Source of the DNA: Pseudomonadota bacterium
GTDB lineage: Bacteria > Myxococcota > UBA9042 > PHBI01
Reading direction: 5' to 3'
Assembly: GCA_005788935.1 (NCBI GenBank)
Contig: SYAK01000514.1
Coordinates: forward strand, 1-19,006
Length of the DNA: 19,006 nt
Numbering within the stretch: position 1 is the stretch's first letter; the number at the start of each line of letters is the position of its first letter. The translations under genes were made by a program, and so were the position numbers. The notes beneath the pieces were generated by a model, which worked only from the letters and a program-made list of their open reading frames with translations, was not told the DNA's origin and ran no database searches. Of the stretch, positions 1-7,476 are shown in pieces.

Positions 1-19
1 CCTCCGTCGCGCATGCCAT
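1..19 (-). CDS. 5' end of a divergent gene cut by the window edge
   Basis: Only the first six codons (M-A-C-A-T-E) are inside the window, so the product cannot be named. The call rests on a perfect ribosome binding site on the minus strand, AGGAGGT at 30-24, four bases before an ATG at 19-17. A second ATG at 14-12 lies in another frame with a nine-base spacing and is a possible alternative. The gene would be divergent from the DsbA-like gene at 182, leaving about 160 bases for promoters of both. Confidence 0.4.
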
Positions 20-181
20 CTTGACCTCCTGTCCCTGCGGTCCAAGACTCACGTTCGATCACAGAAGACCGGCTCCGTCGATCTTCGCTCCCACCGTCAA
101 GGCGAATGAGAACTCGATCGCCCTGCGCGCTGCGCCTTGGTGCTGGGCAAGCACCGCGCTGTGAGGTAGCCTGCCTCCGCG
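20..181. other. Divergent intergenic region
   Basis: This stretch separates the left-edge minus-strand start from the DsbA-like gene. It holds a small inverted repeat, GGTGCT at 139-144 and AGCACC at 150-155 with a five-base loop, about 27 bases before the plus-strand start. A weak plus-strand promoter candidate is TTGACC at 21-26 with AAGACT at 44-49, 17 bases apart. Neither is compelling, and no RNA gene is seen. Confidence 0.3.
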
Positions 182-799
182 ATGCGTCTTCCCATCCCGT
201 CGCCTCCCATCCTGACCGGTCGGACGGTGGTCTTCTCGGACTTCAACTGTCCGTATTGCTTTACGCTCAACGAGTGGCTGAGCGAGCTGGGTGCGGCGTC
301 ACGTGTCCGCTGGGTGGGGATCGAACACCGCCCCGAACTTCCGATGACGGGGGGCAACCTCGTGCCAGATGCCCAGCAGCTGGCGCTCGAGGTGGCCGAT
401 GTCGGGCGTCGCGCGCCCGAGGTCGGGGTGGTTCGCCCCCCTTATTGGTGCAACTCGCGTCCTGCGTTGCTGTTGCAGAACGCGGTCGAGGTCGATGCCC
501 CCGAGTTCGCGCACACGCTTCGGCGCCGCATCTTCCGGCGCTACTGGCTCGAAGGCGTGCCGCTTTGCGATGCGACAGCGCTCGCGGAAGAGCTCGCGCA
601 GTTTCCCGAGACCGAACCCACGGCCGAGGTCGCCGAGCTCGACCGGCTGACGGCCTGGTGGCGCGCGCACGTCGACCGCATCCCCGCGATGTTCGCTCCG
701 ACAGGGGTCGTGCACCTCGGACTGCAGGACCGCGAGACGGTGCGACGTTTCGTTGAGACGGCCATCGCCCCCGCCGCGCCCGGTCCAGGTTGCGCCTGA
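182..799 (+). CDS. DsbA/FrnE-like thiol-disulfide oxidoreductase
   Basis: The protein has 205 residues and is a thioredoxin-fold member of the DsbA/FrnE (2-hydroxychromene-2-carboxylate isomerase-like) group. The redox motif C23-P-Y-C26 follows the beta strand VVFSDFN. Near the C terminus, [17 protein letters not shown] matches the family pattern of a cis-proline loop before the last strand and helix. There is no signal peptide or membrane segment, so it is probably cytosolic, unlike classical periplasmic DsbA. The ATG at 182 has only a distant GAGG at 162-165, so initiation looks weak. The histidine kinase begins two bases after its stop, which implies one transcript. The substrate is unknown. 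Confidence 0.8.
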   Translation: MRLPIPSPPILTGRTVVFSDFNCPYCFTLNEWLSELGAASRVRWVGIEHRPELPMTGGNLVPDAQQLALEVADVGRRAPEVGVVRPPYWCNSRPALLLQNAVEVDAPEFAHTLRRRIFRRYWLEGVPLCDATALAEELAQFPETEPTAEVAELDRLTAWWRAHVDRIPAMFAPTGVVHLGLQDRETVRRFVETAIAPAAPGPGCA

Positions 800-801
800 C
801 A

Positions 802-2271
802 ATGACCGACGAGCTCCGGAGTCTGCGGCGTGAGATCAGGCGACTCGAATACGAGCTACGCGCATCGGTTGAGACCGTGCCGCTCCTCCGCGCGATGGTC
901 GACGGCAGCCGTGACGGGCTGGCGCTGTTCGATGTGGACGGCGGACTCGTTGAACACAACCGGGCTTTCGCGACCATGGTTCGCGGCGATCCAGCAGACG
1001 CCGAGGTGCCGTTGCCGCGCGGGACGCGCCTTGACGCCATGCTCGCCGTGCCCCCCTCCGAGCCACCGCTTTGGCCTCCTGCGGACCGGCCAGGGGAGCC
1101 TCGCATCGCGCGACCGCCCATCGCGGAGGCCGCCGGGGACCTGACGTCGCTCGAAGTGCTGCTGACGCCCGCCGACGTGAACCCCGAGCGGCGCGTCTGG
1201 GTCGCCAACGCCCGCGCCCTGACGAACGAGACGCTGCAGGCGCGCGCGCTCGTCGAGGCCAGACGGCGCGTCGACGATCTGACGCGCGAGCTGAGCGCTC
1301 AGCAGCGGTTCGCCACGCTGTTCGAGCACTCGCCGGATGCGCTGCTGCTCGCGGGGCCGACGGGCGAGCTGCTCCTGAAGAGCGCGCTTGCGGCCGCCTG
1401 GTGGCCGTCGCTCGCCGCTGGGGACAATGTCGCCCGCGCGCTGCCAGAGTTGGCCGCCGCGCTCGAGTCGGCCGCTGGCGTGGGGGGGGGAGCCTCCCCA
1501 GAGATCGCGTGGTGGTCCGAGACCGCGGTCGGGACGTTTCACATCCGCGCGACCGTCGTCCCGATGGCCGGCGCGCACGGCTTCGGCGCGCTCGTCTCGG
1601 CCCGCGACACCACCGCCCAGCAGCGGGCCGAGGAGGCGCTCGAGACATCACTCGCCCTGACCTCCGCCTCGCTCGCCGAGCGCGAGGTCCTGCTGCGCGA
1701 GGTACACCATCGCGTGAAGAACAACCTGCAGATCATCTCGAGTCTGCTCGGGATGCAGGCCGACGATGCAGAGCCAGCGGCAGGGGCGGCCCTTGGCGAG
1801 AGCGCTTTGCGTGTGCGGTCGATGGCGCTCGTCCATGAGCTGCTCTACGGCGGTGACGATCTCTCCCACGTCGAGTTCTCCCGCTACATCGACACCCTCG
1901 TCCATGAACTCGCGGGCGCGCTGTGTCCCGAGGCGAAGCTCACGCTCGACCTCGAGCCCATCGACCTCGTCATCGACCAGGCCATCCCGGCTGGTCTCAT
2001 CCTGAACGAGCTGTTGACGAACGCCTTCAAGCACGGGCGCGCTCCGAACGGCTGCTGCTGCATCGCCATCTCGGCGACGCGGCAATCCGAGCGACACCTC
2101 CGGCTCGCGGTGTCCGACGGCGGGCCGGGCCTCCCGCAGGGCCTCGACTCGCATCGGGCTGGCTCGCTTGGCATGACCATCGCGCAGGCCTTGTCACGCC
2201 AACTCGGCGGCGAGTTGACGCTTGAGCCGGGGCCGGGCGCCCGATTTGCGCTGTCCTTCCCGGTGACCTGA
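802..2271 (+). CDS. PAS-domain sensor histidine kinase, HisKA_2/HWE type
   Basis: This soluble sensor kinase has 489 residues. It opens with a short coiled coil (about 1-25), then a PAS-like domain with the stretch [14 protein letters not shown], a linker helix, and a second PAS-like domain starting near [14 protein letters not shown]. The transmitter follows. The HisKA_2 segment [14 protein letters not shown] puts the phospho-acceptor at His302. The ATPase part has an N box ([11 protein letters not shown]), a G1 box (SDGGPGLP) and a G2 region ([19 protein letters not shown]). There is no membrane helix, so the signal is probably intracellular. ATG 802 is preferred over an upstream in-frame TTG at 790 that would overlap the previous gene. 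No response regulator lies nearby. A run of nine G bases inside the gene is listed separately. Confidence 0.88.
   Translation: MTDELRSLRREIRRLEYELRASVETVPLLRAMVDGSRDGLALFDVDGGLVEHNRAFATMVRGDPADAEVPLPRGTRLDAMLAVPPSEPPLWPPADRPGEPRIARPPIAEAAGDLTSLEVLLTPADVNPERRVWVANARALTNETLQARALVEARRRVDDLTRELSAQQRFATLFEHSPDALLLAGPTGELLLKSALAAAWWPSLAAGDNVARALPELAAALESAAGVGGGASPEIAWWSETAVGTFHIRATVVPMAGAHGFGALVSARDTTAQQRAEEALETSLALTSASLAEREVLLREVHHRVKNNLQIISSLLGMQADDAEPAAGAALGESALRVRSMALVHELLYGGDDLSHVEFSRYIDTLVHELAGALCPEAKLTLDLEPIDLVIDQAIPAGLILNELLTNAFKHGRAPNGCCCIAISATRQSERHLRLAVSDGGPGLPQGLDSHRAGSLGMTIAQALSRQLGGELTLEPGPGARFALSFPVT
1482..1490 (+). repeat. Nine-base poly-G tract inside the kinase gene
   Basis: Nine consecutive G bases encode part of the glycine run G-V-G-G-G in the second PAS region. 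They are followed by AGCCTCCCC, which can pair with the run. A one-base slip would shift the frame ahead of the HisKA_2 and ATPase domains and remove kinase output. Confidence 0.9.
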
Positions 2272-2297
2272 GGTGGGCTTCGGGCCGCGACCCACCT
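2271..2297 (+). terminator. Hairpin after the histidine kinase
   Basis: AGGTGGG (2271-2277, starting on the last base of the stop codon) and CCCACCT (2291-2297) form a perfect seven-pair stem around a 13-base GC-rich loop. Only two T bases follow, so it would be a weak or Rho-assisted terminator, or a stability element before the GNAT gene. Confidence 0.45.
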
Positions 2298-2334
2298 TCC
2301 GGAGGGAGGCGCGCTCTGGTAACGTGGAGCGCCG

Positions 2335-3357
2335 ATGAACCCGTTCGCCCGCCTCGTGCCCTCGCGTCGCAAGCCCCCAGCGGGCGGGAGCTTCGTCGAG
2401 CTCGGTCCGCGCGAACTGTCGTGGGTGCAGCCCTGGCTCGGACGCGAGCCTGCCCGGAACGCATGGATCCTCGCCGCGCTCGAGGCGCAGGTGCGCCCCA
2501 TCCCGACCACGCTCGCTCGCCCGCGCTGGTTTGCGTGGGCCCCGGAAGGTCTTGGGTCCCGGGCTCCAGCCCCGGGGCTTGTCGTGGCGCTCGGCCGGAA
2601 CGTCCACCTGTCGCATGGTGGCGCGACAGCGGACCTGGCGTGCATGCGGGCCCTCGCGCGGCTGCTCCTGAACGAGCGCCTGCGGCCGTCGCCACCGTCC
2701 CTCGTGCCATCCTCCGGGGCCATCGTCGGTCCGGCCGACCTCGTCGAGACGCTGCTCGACGCGCTGTGGCCGTCGCTCGGCGCCACCCCGTCACGCCCGC
2801 CGAGTCCCGCCAATGGGGTGGCGGCGTGCACCGTGCTGCCTGGTGCGGGTGGGCTGACGCTCGTCGACCGCGGGCCCCAGCTGCTGCTTGCCGCGACCCG
2901 CGCGATGCTCTCGGCCCAGGCCCGCTCGCCCGAGCTGACGCCGTCCGAGTCCGTTGACATCCAGGAGCTCATCCTCGCGGATCGCGCGATGGTGCGCGAG
3001 GAGCTCGGGCGCGACGCCTTCAGCGAGACGCCGCTCGACATCCGGGAGATGTGGCTGACGCGCCTCGAGGACCGCCGCAGCTGGATTGTGCGCGACACCG
3101 ACCGACGGCTGCTCTTCAAGGCCGACGTCGCCGCGATGAGCGCCGAGGTGGCCCAGATCGCTGGTGTCTGGACGAAGCCGGCCATGCGGCGCCGCGGATT
3201 CGCCCGGCGCGGGGTCGGCGAGCTGGCCCATTGGCTGTTGCGCCGCGTGCGGTCGGTGTGCCTCGCGGTCTACGCAGACAACCTGCCCGCTGTCCGCCTC
3301 TACGAGGGGCTCGGGTTTCAGCCGGTCGGCTCGGTCCGGGCGCTCTGGCTGCTCTAG
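2335..3357 (+). CDS. GNAT-family N-acetyltransferase
   Basis: The protein has 340 residues, about twice a minimal GNAT domain. The last 110 residues carry the acetyl-CoA signature: the strand AQIAGVWTKPAMR, the pyrophosphate loop R-R-R-G-F-A-R-R-G-V, and the closing motif YADNLPAVRLYEGLGF with its usual Asn and Tyr. The N-terminal 200 residues resemble the accessory half found in two-part GNAT proteins (DUF4081-like). I judge that by layout (ELSWVQPWL, NAWILAALEAQ) and not by a search. ATG 2335 has GGAG at 2326-2329. The acceptor substrate cannot be inferred. It follows the kinase by 63 bases and converges on rlmN. Confidence 0.8.
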   Translation: MNPFARLVPSRRKPPAGGSFVELGPRELSWVQPWLGREPARNAWILAALEAQVRPIPTTLARPRWFAWAPEGLGSRAPAPGLVVALGRNVHLSHGGATADLACMRALARLLLNERLRPSPPSLVPSSGAIVGPADLVETLLDALWPSLGATPSRPPSPANGVAACTVLPGAGGLTLVDRGPQLLLAATRAMLSAQARSPELTPSESVDIQELILADRAMVREELGRDAFSETPLDIREMWLTRLEDRRSWIVRDTDRRLLFKADVAAMSAEVAQIAGVWTKPAMRRRGFARRGVGELAHWLLRRVRSVCLAVYADNLPAVRLYEGLGFQPVGSVRALWLL

Positions 3358-3372
3358 GCGCTGCCGTGGGTT

Positions 3373-3394
3373 GCTGAATGGGGCTTCATTCAGC
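3373..3394. terminator. Bidirectional hairpin between GNAT gene and rlmN
   Basis: GCTGAATG (3373-3380) and CATTCAGC (3387-3394) are perfect inverted repeats with a six-base loop, lying between two convergent stop codons (3357 and 3404). The position suggests a two-way terminator. The inner 18 bases also match the pattern TGAATGA-N4-TCATTCA with one mismatch, and a related palindrome sits at the next convergent junction (7442-7459). Confidence 0.6.
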
Positions 3395-3403
3395 GCGCGC
3401 GCC

Positions 3404-4552
3404 TCAGGCCATCGCGACCGTGGACGGCTGCTCCTGCTTGCCGTCGAGCTGACCGCAGGCCGCGCCAATGTCGTCGCCCTTCGAGTAGCGGACCGTGACG
3501 GTGTAGTGGCGGCTGACGAGGTAGCGACCGAAGGCGTCGACCGCGGCGGCGGTCGGACGGTCATAGCTGGCGCCAGGCCATGGGTTGAACGGGATGAGGT
3601 TGACCTTGCAGCGAAGCCCGCGGAGGAGCGTCGCGACCCGCTTCGCGTCGTCGATCGTGTCGTTGAAGCCCGCGAGCATCACGTACTCGATGGTGATGAG
3701 GCGCCTGGGCGGCAGCGGGAACGTCCGAAGGGTCTCGAGCAGGCGTCCGATGTTCCAGACCTTGTTGATCGGGATGACGCGGTTGCGCTGCTCGTCGCTG
3801 CTCGCGTTCAGGCTGATGGCGAGGTTTGGCTGGATGTCCTCCTGCGCGAGGCGCTCGAGCTTCGGGACGACGCCCGAGGTCGAGACCGTGATGCGCCGCG
3901 TCGACAGGTTGAGGCCGACGTCGTCCGAGATGATGCGGAGCGATTTCAGCATGTTGTCGTAGTTGTCGAGGGGCTCGCCCATGCCCATGTACACGAGGTT
4001 CGACACGCGCTGTGGGCCCGTCGCACCTGGCAGCGGTTCGACCCCATCGCCAAGCACCCGCTTCGCCCACAGCACCTGGTCGACGATCTCGCTGGCACTC
4101 AGGTGACGGCGCAGCGGCATGCGCGCGGTCAGGCAGAAGTCGCAGCCGATCTTGCATCCGACCTGGCTCGAGACGCACTGCGTGATGCGGTCGTCCATCG
4201 GGATGAGGACCGACTCGATGCGGTCGCCCTGGGCTGTACGCAGCAGCAGCTTGCGGGTGCCATCGCGCGCGACCTTGACGTCCTCGAGCTCAAGCCCGCC
4301 GAGCCGCGCGTCGCTGTCCAGAAGCTCCCGGAGGCCGCGCGGGAGGTCGCTCATCTGGGAGAAGTCGCGGACGCCGCGCAGATGGATCCAGCGAAAGATC
4401 TGGTCGCCCCGGAAGCGCGGCTCGCCAAGCGCCTCGGCGACCCACGTCCCGAGCTCGCTTCGCGTCATGGCCTTCAGATCCGGGCGCACATCGAGACGCG
4501 GCGTGGTCGACGGGGCGTCGGACGGGGAAATTTGAAGGACGGGCGCGTTCAT
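3404..4552 (-). CDS. rlmN: Dual-specificity 23S rRNA/tRNA adenine-C2 methyltransferase RlmN
   Basis: The protein has 382 residues, a normal length for RlmN. This radical SAM enzyme methylates C2 of A2503 in 23S rRNA and A37 in some tRNAs. The iron-sulfur triad is C133-x3-C137-x2-C140, in QVGCKIGCDFC. The methyl-transfer pair is Cys126 (in CVSSQVGC) and Cys366 (in DDIGAACGQL). Other conserved stretches are YMGMGEPLDNYDN, RRITVSTSGVVP, LAISLNAS and NLIPFNPWPG. ATG 4552 is chosen because the family homology begins soon after it and AGGGA lies just upstream. The open frame runs far beyond it only because the region is GC-rich. It is monocistronic and faces the GNAT gene. Confidence 0.97.
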   Translation of the reverse strand: MNAPVLQISPSDAPSTTPRLDVRPDLKAMTRSELGTWVAEALGEPRFRGDQIFRWIHLRGVRDFSQMSDLPRGLRELLDSDARLGGLELEDVKVARDGTRKLLLRTAQGDRIESVLIPMDDRITQCVSSQVGCKIGCDFCLTARMPLRRHLSASEIVDQVLWAKRVLGDGVEPLPGATGPQRVSNLVYMGMGEPLDNYDNMLKSLRIISDDVGLNLSTRRITVSTSGVVPKLERLAQEDIQPNLAISLNASSDEQRNRVIPINKVWNIGRLLETLRTFPLPPRRLITIEYVMLAGFNDTIDDAKRVATLLRGLRCKVNLIPFNPWPGASYDRPTAAAVDAFGRYLVSRHYTVTVRYSKGDDIGAACGQLDGKQEQPSTVAMA

Positions 4553-4780
4553 GCGCGCGTCCCTAGCAGGTCTCACGGGGTCTTGGGAAGATCCCGGGCG
4601 GACGCGCTGTTCGCGGCCACCTCGTGGTGTGCCGGCCGGTCCGCGATGCAGGCGCCGGAGCTGGCGGAAGTAGCCTTCGGTCTGGCCACGCCAGTCGAGC
4701 CGAACGTCCGTCCGCAGGCGTCGCTCGGGGGGCCGTCTCCCGAAAGCATGACAGTGCGTTTGGAGGGCCAGGGCGTGGGC

Positions 4781-4830
4781 GTGGCCACGAAAGGCCTCAA
4801 ATGGCCACGACAGGCCACGACCTGCCACGA
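4781..4830 (+). repeat. Five 10-bp direct repeat units in helical phase
   Basis: Units start at 4781, 4791, 4801, 4811 and 4821: GTGGCCACGA, AAGGCCTCAA, ATGGCCACGA, CAGGCCACGA and CCTGCCACGA. The second is degenerate and the others share G/C-GCCACGA. A 10-base period puts each unit on about the same face of the helix. The array ends about ten bases before the candidate -35 element, the usual position for an activator binding region. This role is inferred. Confidence 0.75.
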
Positions 4831-4840
4831 CCGAGAGACG

Positions 4841-4869
4841 TGGACCTCGCCGCGAAAGCGCCCTATGCT
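4841..4869 (+). promoter_or_regulatory. Candidate sigma70 promoter of the lipoprotein-cyclase operon
   Basis: TGGACC (4841-4846) and TATGCT (4864-4869) are separated by 17 bases, and each matches four of six consensus positions. A start near 4876 would leave a leader of about 40 bases before the TTG start at 4917. Confidence 0.45.
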
Positions 4870-4916
4870 CCAATCCGCCGCCCGACGCCCTCGAAACCCT
4901 GCGAAAGGGAACGCCC

Positions 4917-5927
4917 TTGCGCCGCTGTCTTCTCATCTTGCCCCTGGCGCTCGTGCTCGTCGCATGCAAAAGCGGCCCGACGGACGCCGAGCTCGACCGG
5001 CTGCTCGCGGAGGCCCGCGCCGCCAACGCAGCGGCCGAGACCGCCCATACCCGCCCCGATGGCGACGCCGCACAGACAGGCCGCGTCCTCGAGGTCTCGG
5101 GGCAGGTCTCCCGCCCCGCACGCCTCGACTGGGCGGCGGTGTCGCGGCTCGCCCAGAGCCACGTCCGCACCGTCAGCACCCAGACCACGAACCTCCGCCA
5201 CGTCATCGACTTTCGCGGTCTTCTCGTGCGCGACCTTCTGGCAACCCACGGCCCCGCACCTGACGTCTCCGAGGTGACGTTCGTCTCGCTCGACGGCTTT
5301 CGGTCCACGGTCGACATCGAGGGGCTGCGGCGCTTTGATGTGCTGCTCGCGATTGAGGCCGACGGCAAGGCGCTGTCGCGCGCCGAGGGCGGGCCGATTT
5401 TTCTCGTATTCCCGCACACCAGCGCGCCCGAAACGGTCGAGCGCTACAATGACCGATACTGGGCCTACTACGTCTCCCACGTCGTGGTGGGCACCGAGCG
5501 TATCGCGTTGCGCATCGGTGACCGGATCCTCGACACTGCGGCCTTTGCCATGCTCCCCCAGGTCAGCCGCAGCCAGACTGTCGGCTGGAAGGTGCACTGG
5601 CCCAGCACCCCCGTCGCGGTTCACGGCGTGACCCTCCCGGACCTGCTGCAATCGGCAGGTGTCGGCCTTCCACCCGACGGTCGCGTCATCGTTCGCGGCA
5701 AGGCTGCCACCCATCGGGATCCGGCTACGCCCCGCTCCATCCCGGTCGCGGACCTCGCGCGGTGCCCGTACCTCGTCGTCTCCCACCACGGGAGCGCCCG
5801 TGAGCCCATCCCGGCTCGCCTCGGCGGCCCCCTCGCCCTCGCCGTCCCACCTGCGTGTGACGGTCCCGACGCCGAGCCACTGTGGATCCCCTTCGTCGAG
5901 GAGCTCGTCGTGGAGGCCACCCGTTGA
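4917..5927 (+). CDS. Lipoprotein with two cofactor-less sulfite-oxidase-fold domains
   Basis: The protein has 336 residues and starts at TTG 4917, with AAAGGGA at 4904-4910. Residues 1-17 form a lipoprotein signal: R-R, a hydrophobic core, and the lipobox L-V-A-C with the lipidated Cys17. After a short helical linker, residues about 55-200 resemble the oxidoreductase molybdopterin-binding (SUOX) domain: VLEVSGQVSRPARLDW, FRGLLVRDLL, VSLDGFRSTVDIEGL and the GGPIFLVFP turn. A second, more diverged copy follows (about 230-330, HGVTLPDLLQSAGV, LGGPLALAVP). The cysteine that ligates molybdenum in sulfite oxidases is not seen at the expected place (VSTQTTNLRHV). Catalysis is therefore doubtful and a binding or sensing role is more likely. 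Its stop overlaps the cyclase start by four bases. Confidence 0.7.
   Translation: MRRCLLILPLALVLVACKSGPTDAELDRLLAEARAANAAAETAHTRPDGDAAQTGRVLEVSGQVSRPARLDWAAVSRLAQSHVRTVSTQTTNLRHVIDFRGLLVRDLLATHGPAPDVSEVTFVSLDGFRSTVDIEGLRRFDVLLAIEADGKALSRAEGGPIFLVFPHTSAPETVERYNDRYWAYYVSHVVVGTERIALRIGDRILDTAAFAMLPQVSRSQTVGWKVHWPSTPVAVHGVTLPDLLQSAGVGLPPDGRVIVRGKAATHRDPATPRSIPVADLARCPYLVVSHHGSAREPIPARLGGPLALAVPPACDGPDAEPLWIPFVEELVVEATR
5912..5916 (+). promoter_or_regulatory. Ribosome binding site that selects the cyclase start
   Basis: GGAGG lies seven bases before TTG 5924, whose first bases overlap the preceding TGA in the arrangement T-TGA. The later ATG at 5942 has only a poor site. This favours the TTG start and translational coupling. 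Confidence 0.55.
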
Positions 5928-7396
5928 AGGCCTTCGCCCGCATGAACCTGGCCGCCCGCCTCACCCTCGCGACCGCGCTGCTCGTGCTGAGCATCGTCGG
6001 CGTCCTCGTCGAGCGCTGGGCCCACGACCAGCGCGTCGCCGTCCGGTACGGCAAGCTCGAGGTCGCACGCACGCTCTCGACCGCAGCCGCCCACGCCGCC
6101 CAGAACGAGCTGAACGACGAGAACTGGTCGCAACTCCGCGTATTCTGTGAGTTCATTGCCCGCGACCGCGACGACGTCGTCTACCTGCTGATCCACGACG
6201 CACGACGCGCCAACCGCGTCATCGCCGCCGTTCCCGGCGAGTCCGCCGACCAGTTCATCCCCGACCTCGTCCCAGCCCCGGTGACCGAGGCCGCGCTCAC
6301 CGCTGAGGGGACGTTGACCCAGGAGAGCTTTCTGCTCCGCGACGCGCGCGACCCCTCCGGTCACGCCGCATGGCTCCGTGGGGAGCCGCTCATCGAGGTG
6401 TCGACACCGATCCGCCGGATCGCGGGCGAGCGCCTCGGCGTCATCCGCGTCGGGGTCTCGCTTGCGGGCGTCGACGCAGCCGTCGCGGAGGCCGTCGAGG
6501 TTCCGATCGCCATCGGCGCGGTGGCCCTGCTCGCCGGACTCGGAGGGGCGCTCCTGCTCGCCCGCCGCCTCGCCCGCCCCGTGGTCGAGTTGCAGCGGGA
6601 CGCCGCCCGCATCGCCGCTGGTGACCTCGCGCACCGTGCAAGGATCGATCGGGCTGACGAGATCGGGGCGCTCGGGGCGGCCTTCAACGACATGGGGCGC
6701 GCGCTCGAGGCCTCCTTCGGGCGTCTCCAGCGAACCGCCACATCGTTTGAACGGTTCGTCCCGCGCAAGTTCCTGCCCGTCGTGGCCCCCGAGGGCATCG
6801 AGAACATTCAGGTCGGGACCAGCGCCAGACGGTCCGTCGCCGTGCTTTTCTCGGACATCCGCGGCTACACGAAGGCCGCCACGGGCATGTCTCCCGAGGA
6901 CGTCTTCACGATGCTCAACAGCTATCTCGCCCGCATGGGACGGGCCATCGACGCCTCGGGCGGCTTTGTCGACAAGTACATCGGGGACGCCATCATGGCC
7001 CTCTTCGACGATCCGCACACCGACGGCCTCCTCGAGGCGATGGTCCGCATGCGGGCGGAGTTGCGCGCGCTGAACACCGAGCGCGCCACGGCAGGTCTGC
7101 CGCCGATCGACAACGGCATCGGCGCCCACTGCGGCGAGGTCGTGATGGGCACCATCGGCTTCGCGTCGAAGATCGAGTCGACCGTCATCGGGGACGCGGT
7201 CAACGTCGCATCGCGCGTCGAGGGACTCACGAAGGAGCTTGGCCTCGGGCTGCTCGTCACCCGGGCCGTCGTGGACCGCCTCGCCAACCCCGCTCGCTTC
7301 CGCCTGCGGCTCGTCCGCGAGGGGGTGCTGCTGCGCGGGCGTGCGGCCCCCGTCGACCTCTACACCGTCGACGAGGCGGGCCCCACGGACGCCTGA
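5924..7396 (+). CDS. Transmembrane class III adenylate cyclase with HAMP domain
   Basis: The protein has 490 residues from the coupled TTG start (ATG 5942 is the alternative). A membrane helix at about 9-27 is followed by an extracytoplasmic sensor region of about 150 residues, a second helix at about 186-210, a HAMP domain (ARRLARPVVELQRDAARIAAGD to ADEIGALGAAFNDM), a linker (FVPRKFLPVVAP), and the cyclase domain from about 303. The catalytic set is complete: metal-binding Asp311 (FSDIRGYT) and Asp355 (KYIGDAIMALF), the adenine-selecting pair Lys351/Asp424, and transition-state Asn427 and Arg431 (GDAVNVASRVE). It should make cAMP as a homodimer. The coupling to a periplasmic lipoprotein suggests that this partner modulates the sensor region, which is inference. 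Confidence 0.9.
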   Translation: MKAFARMNLAARLTLATALLVLSIVGVLVERWAHDQRVAVRYGKLEVARTLSTAAAHAAQNELNDENWSQLRVFCEFIARDRDDVVYLLIHDARRANRVIAAVPGESADQFIPDLVPAPVTEAALTAEGTLTQESFLLRDARDPSGHAAWLRGEPLIEVSTPIRRIAGERLGVIRVGVSLAGVDAAVAEAVEVPIAIGAVALLAGLGGALLLARRLARPVVELQRDAARIAAGDLAHRARIDRADEIGALGAAFNDMGRALEASFGRLQRTATSFERFVPRKFLPVVAPEGIENIQVGTSARRSVAVLFSDIRGYTKAATGMSPEDVFTMLNSYLARMGRAIDASGGFVDKYIGDAIMALFDDPHTDGLLEAMVRMRAELRALNTERATAGLPPIDNGIGAHCGEVVMGTIGFASKIESTVIGDAVNVASRVEGLTKELGLGLLVTRAVVDRLANPARFRLRLVREGVLLRGRAAPVDLYTVDEAGPTDA

Positions 7397-7404
7397 AACA
7401 TCAC

Positions 7405-7466
7405 GGCCCGCCCCGGGTTCCGGAGCGGGCCATGTGGCGCCTGAATGAGCGCTCAGTCAGTGCGCC
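7405..7466. terminator. Tandem hairpins between the cyclase and the convergent secreted-protein gene
   Basis: The first stem is GGCCCGC (7405-7411) with GCGGGCC (7425-7431). The second joins GGCGC (7436-7440) and GCGCC (7462-7466) around the near-perfect palindrome CTGAATGAGC/GCTCAGTCAG (7441-7460, one mismatch). They lie between convergent stops at 7396 and 7477, so they probably end transcription both ways, although neither has a U tract. The centre again resembles TGAATGA-N4-TCATTCA. Confidence 0.6.
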
Positions 7467-7476
7467 TCGGCCGCCT

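Larger units (their letters stand above)
4553..4916. other. Divergent regulatory interval between rlmN and the lipoprotein gene
   Basis: These 364 bases hold no convincing gene. On the rlmN side, GGGGTCTT (4577-4584) and AAGATCCC (4588-4595) form an eight-pair stem with one G-T pair, in the presumed rlmN leader. A small dyad CTGGC-CAC-GCCAG is at 4682-4694. TGGCCACG occurs at 4683-4690 and again at 4782 and 4802 within a 10-bp repeat array. A sigma70-like promoter precedes the lipoprotein gene. The array and promoter are listed separately. Confidence 0.5.

Noticed and set aside
50..65. GTTCGATC resembling a tRNA T loop
   Set aside because: No acceptor, D or anticodon stems can be built around it.
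4781..4830. Possible CRISPR-like array
   Set aside because: The units are 10 bases with no spacers between them and no cas genes are nearby, so a regulatory repeat is the better reading.
3164..5263. A 699-codon open frame on the plus strand through rlmN
   Set aside because: It is antisense to a certain rlmN, has no recognisable domain, and its Arg/Ala/Val/Asp-heavy composition is typical of a shadow frame in GC-rich DNA.
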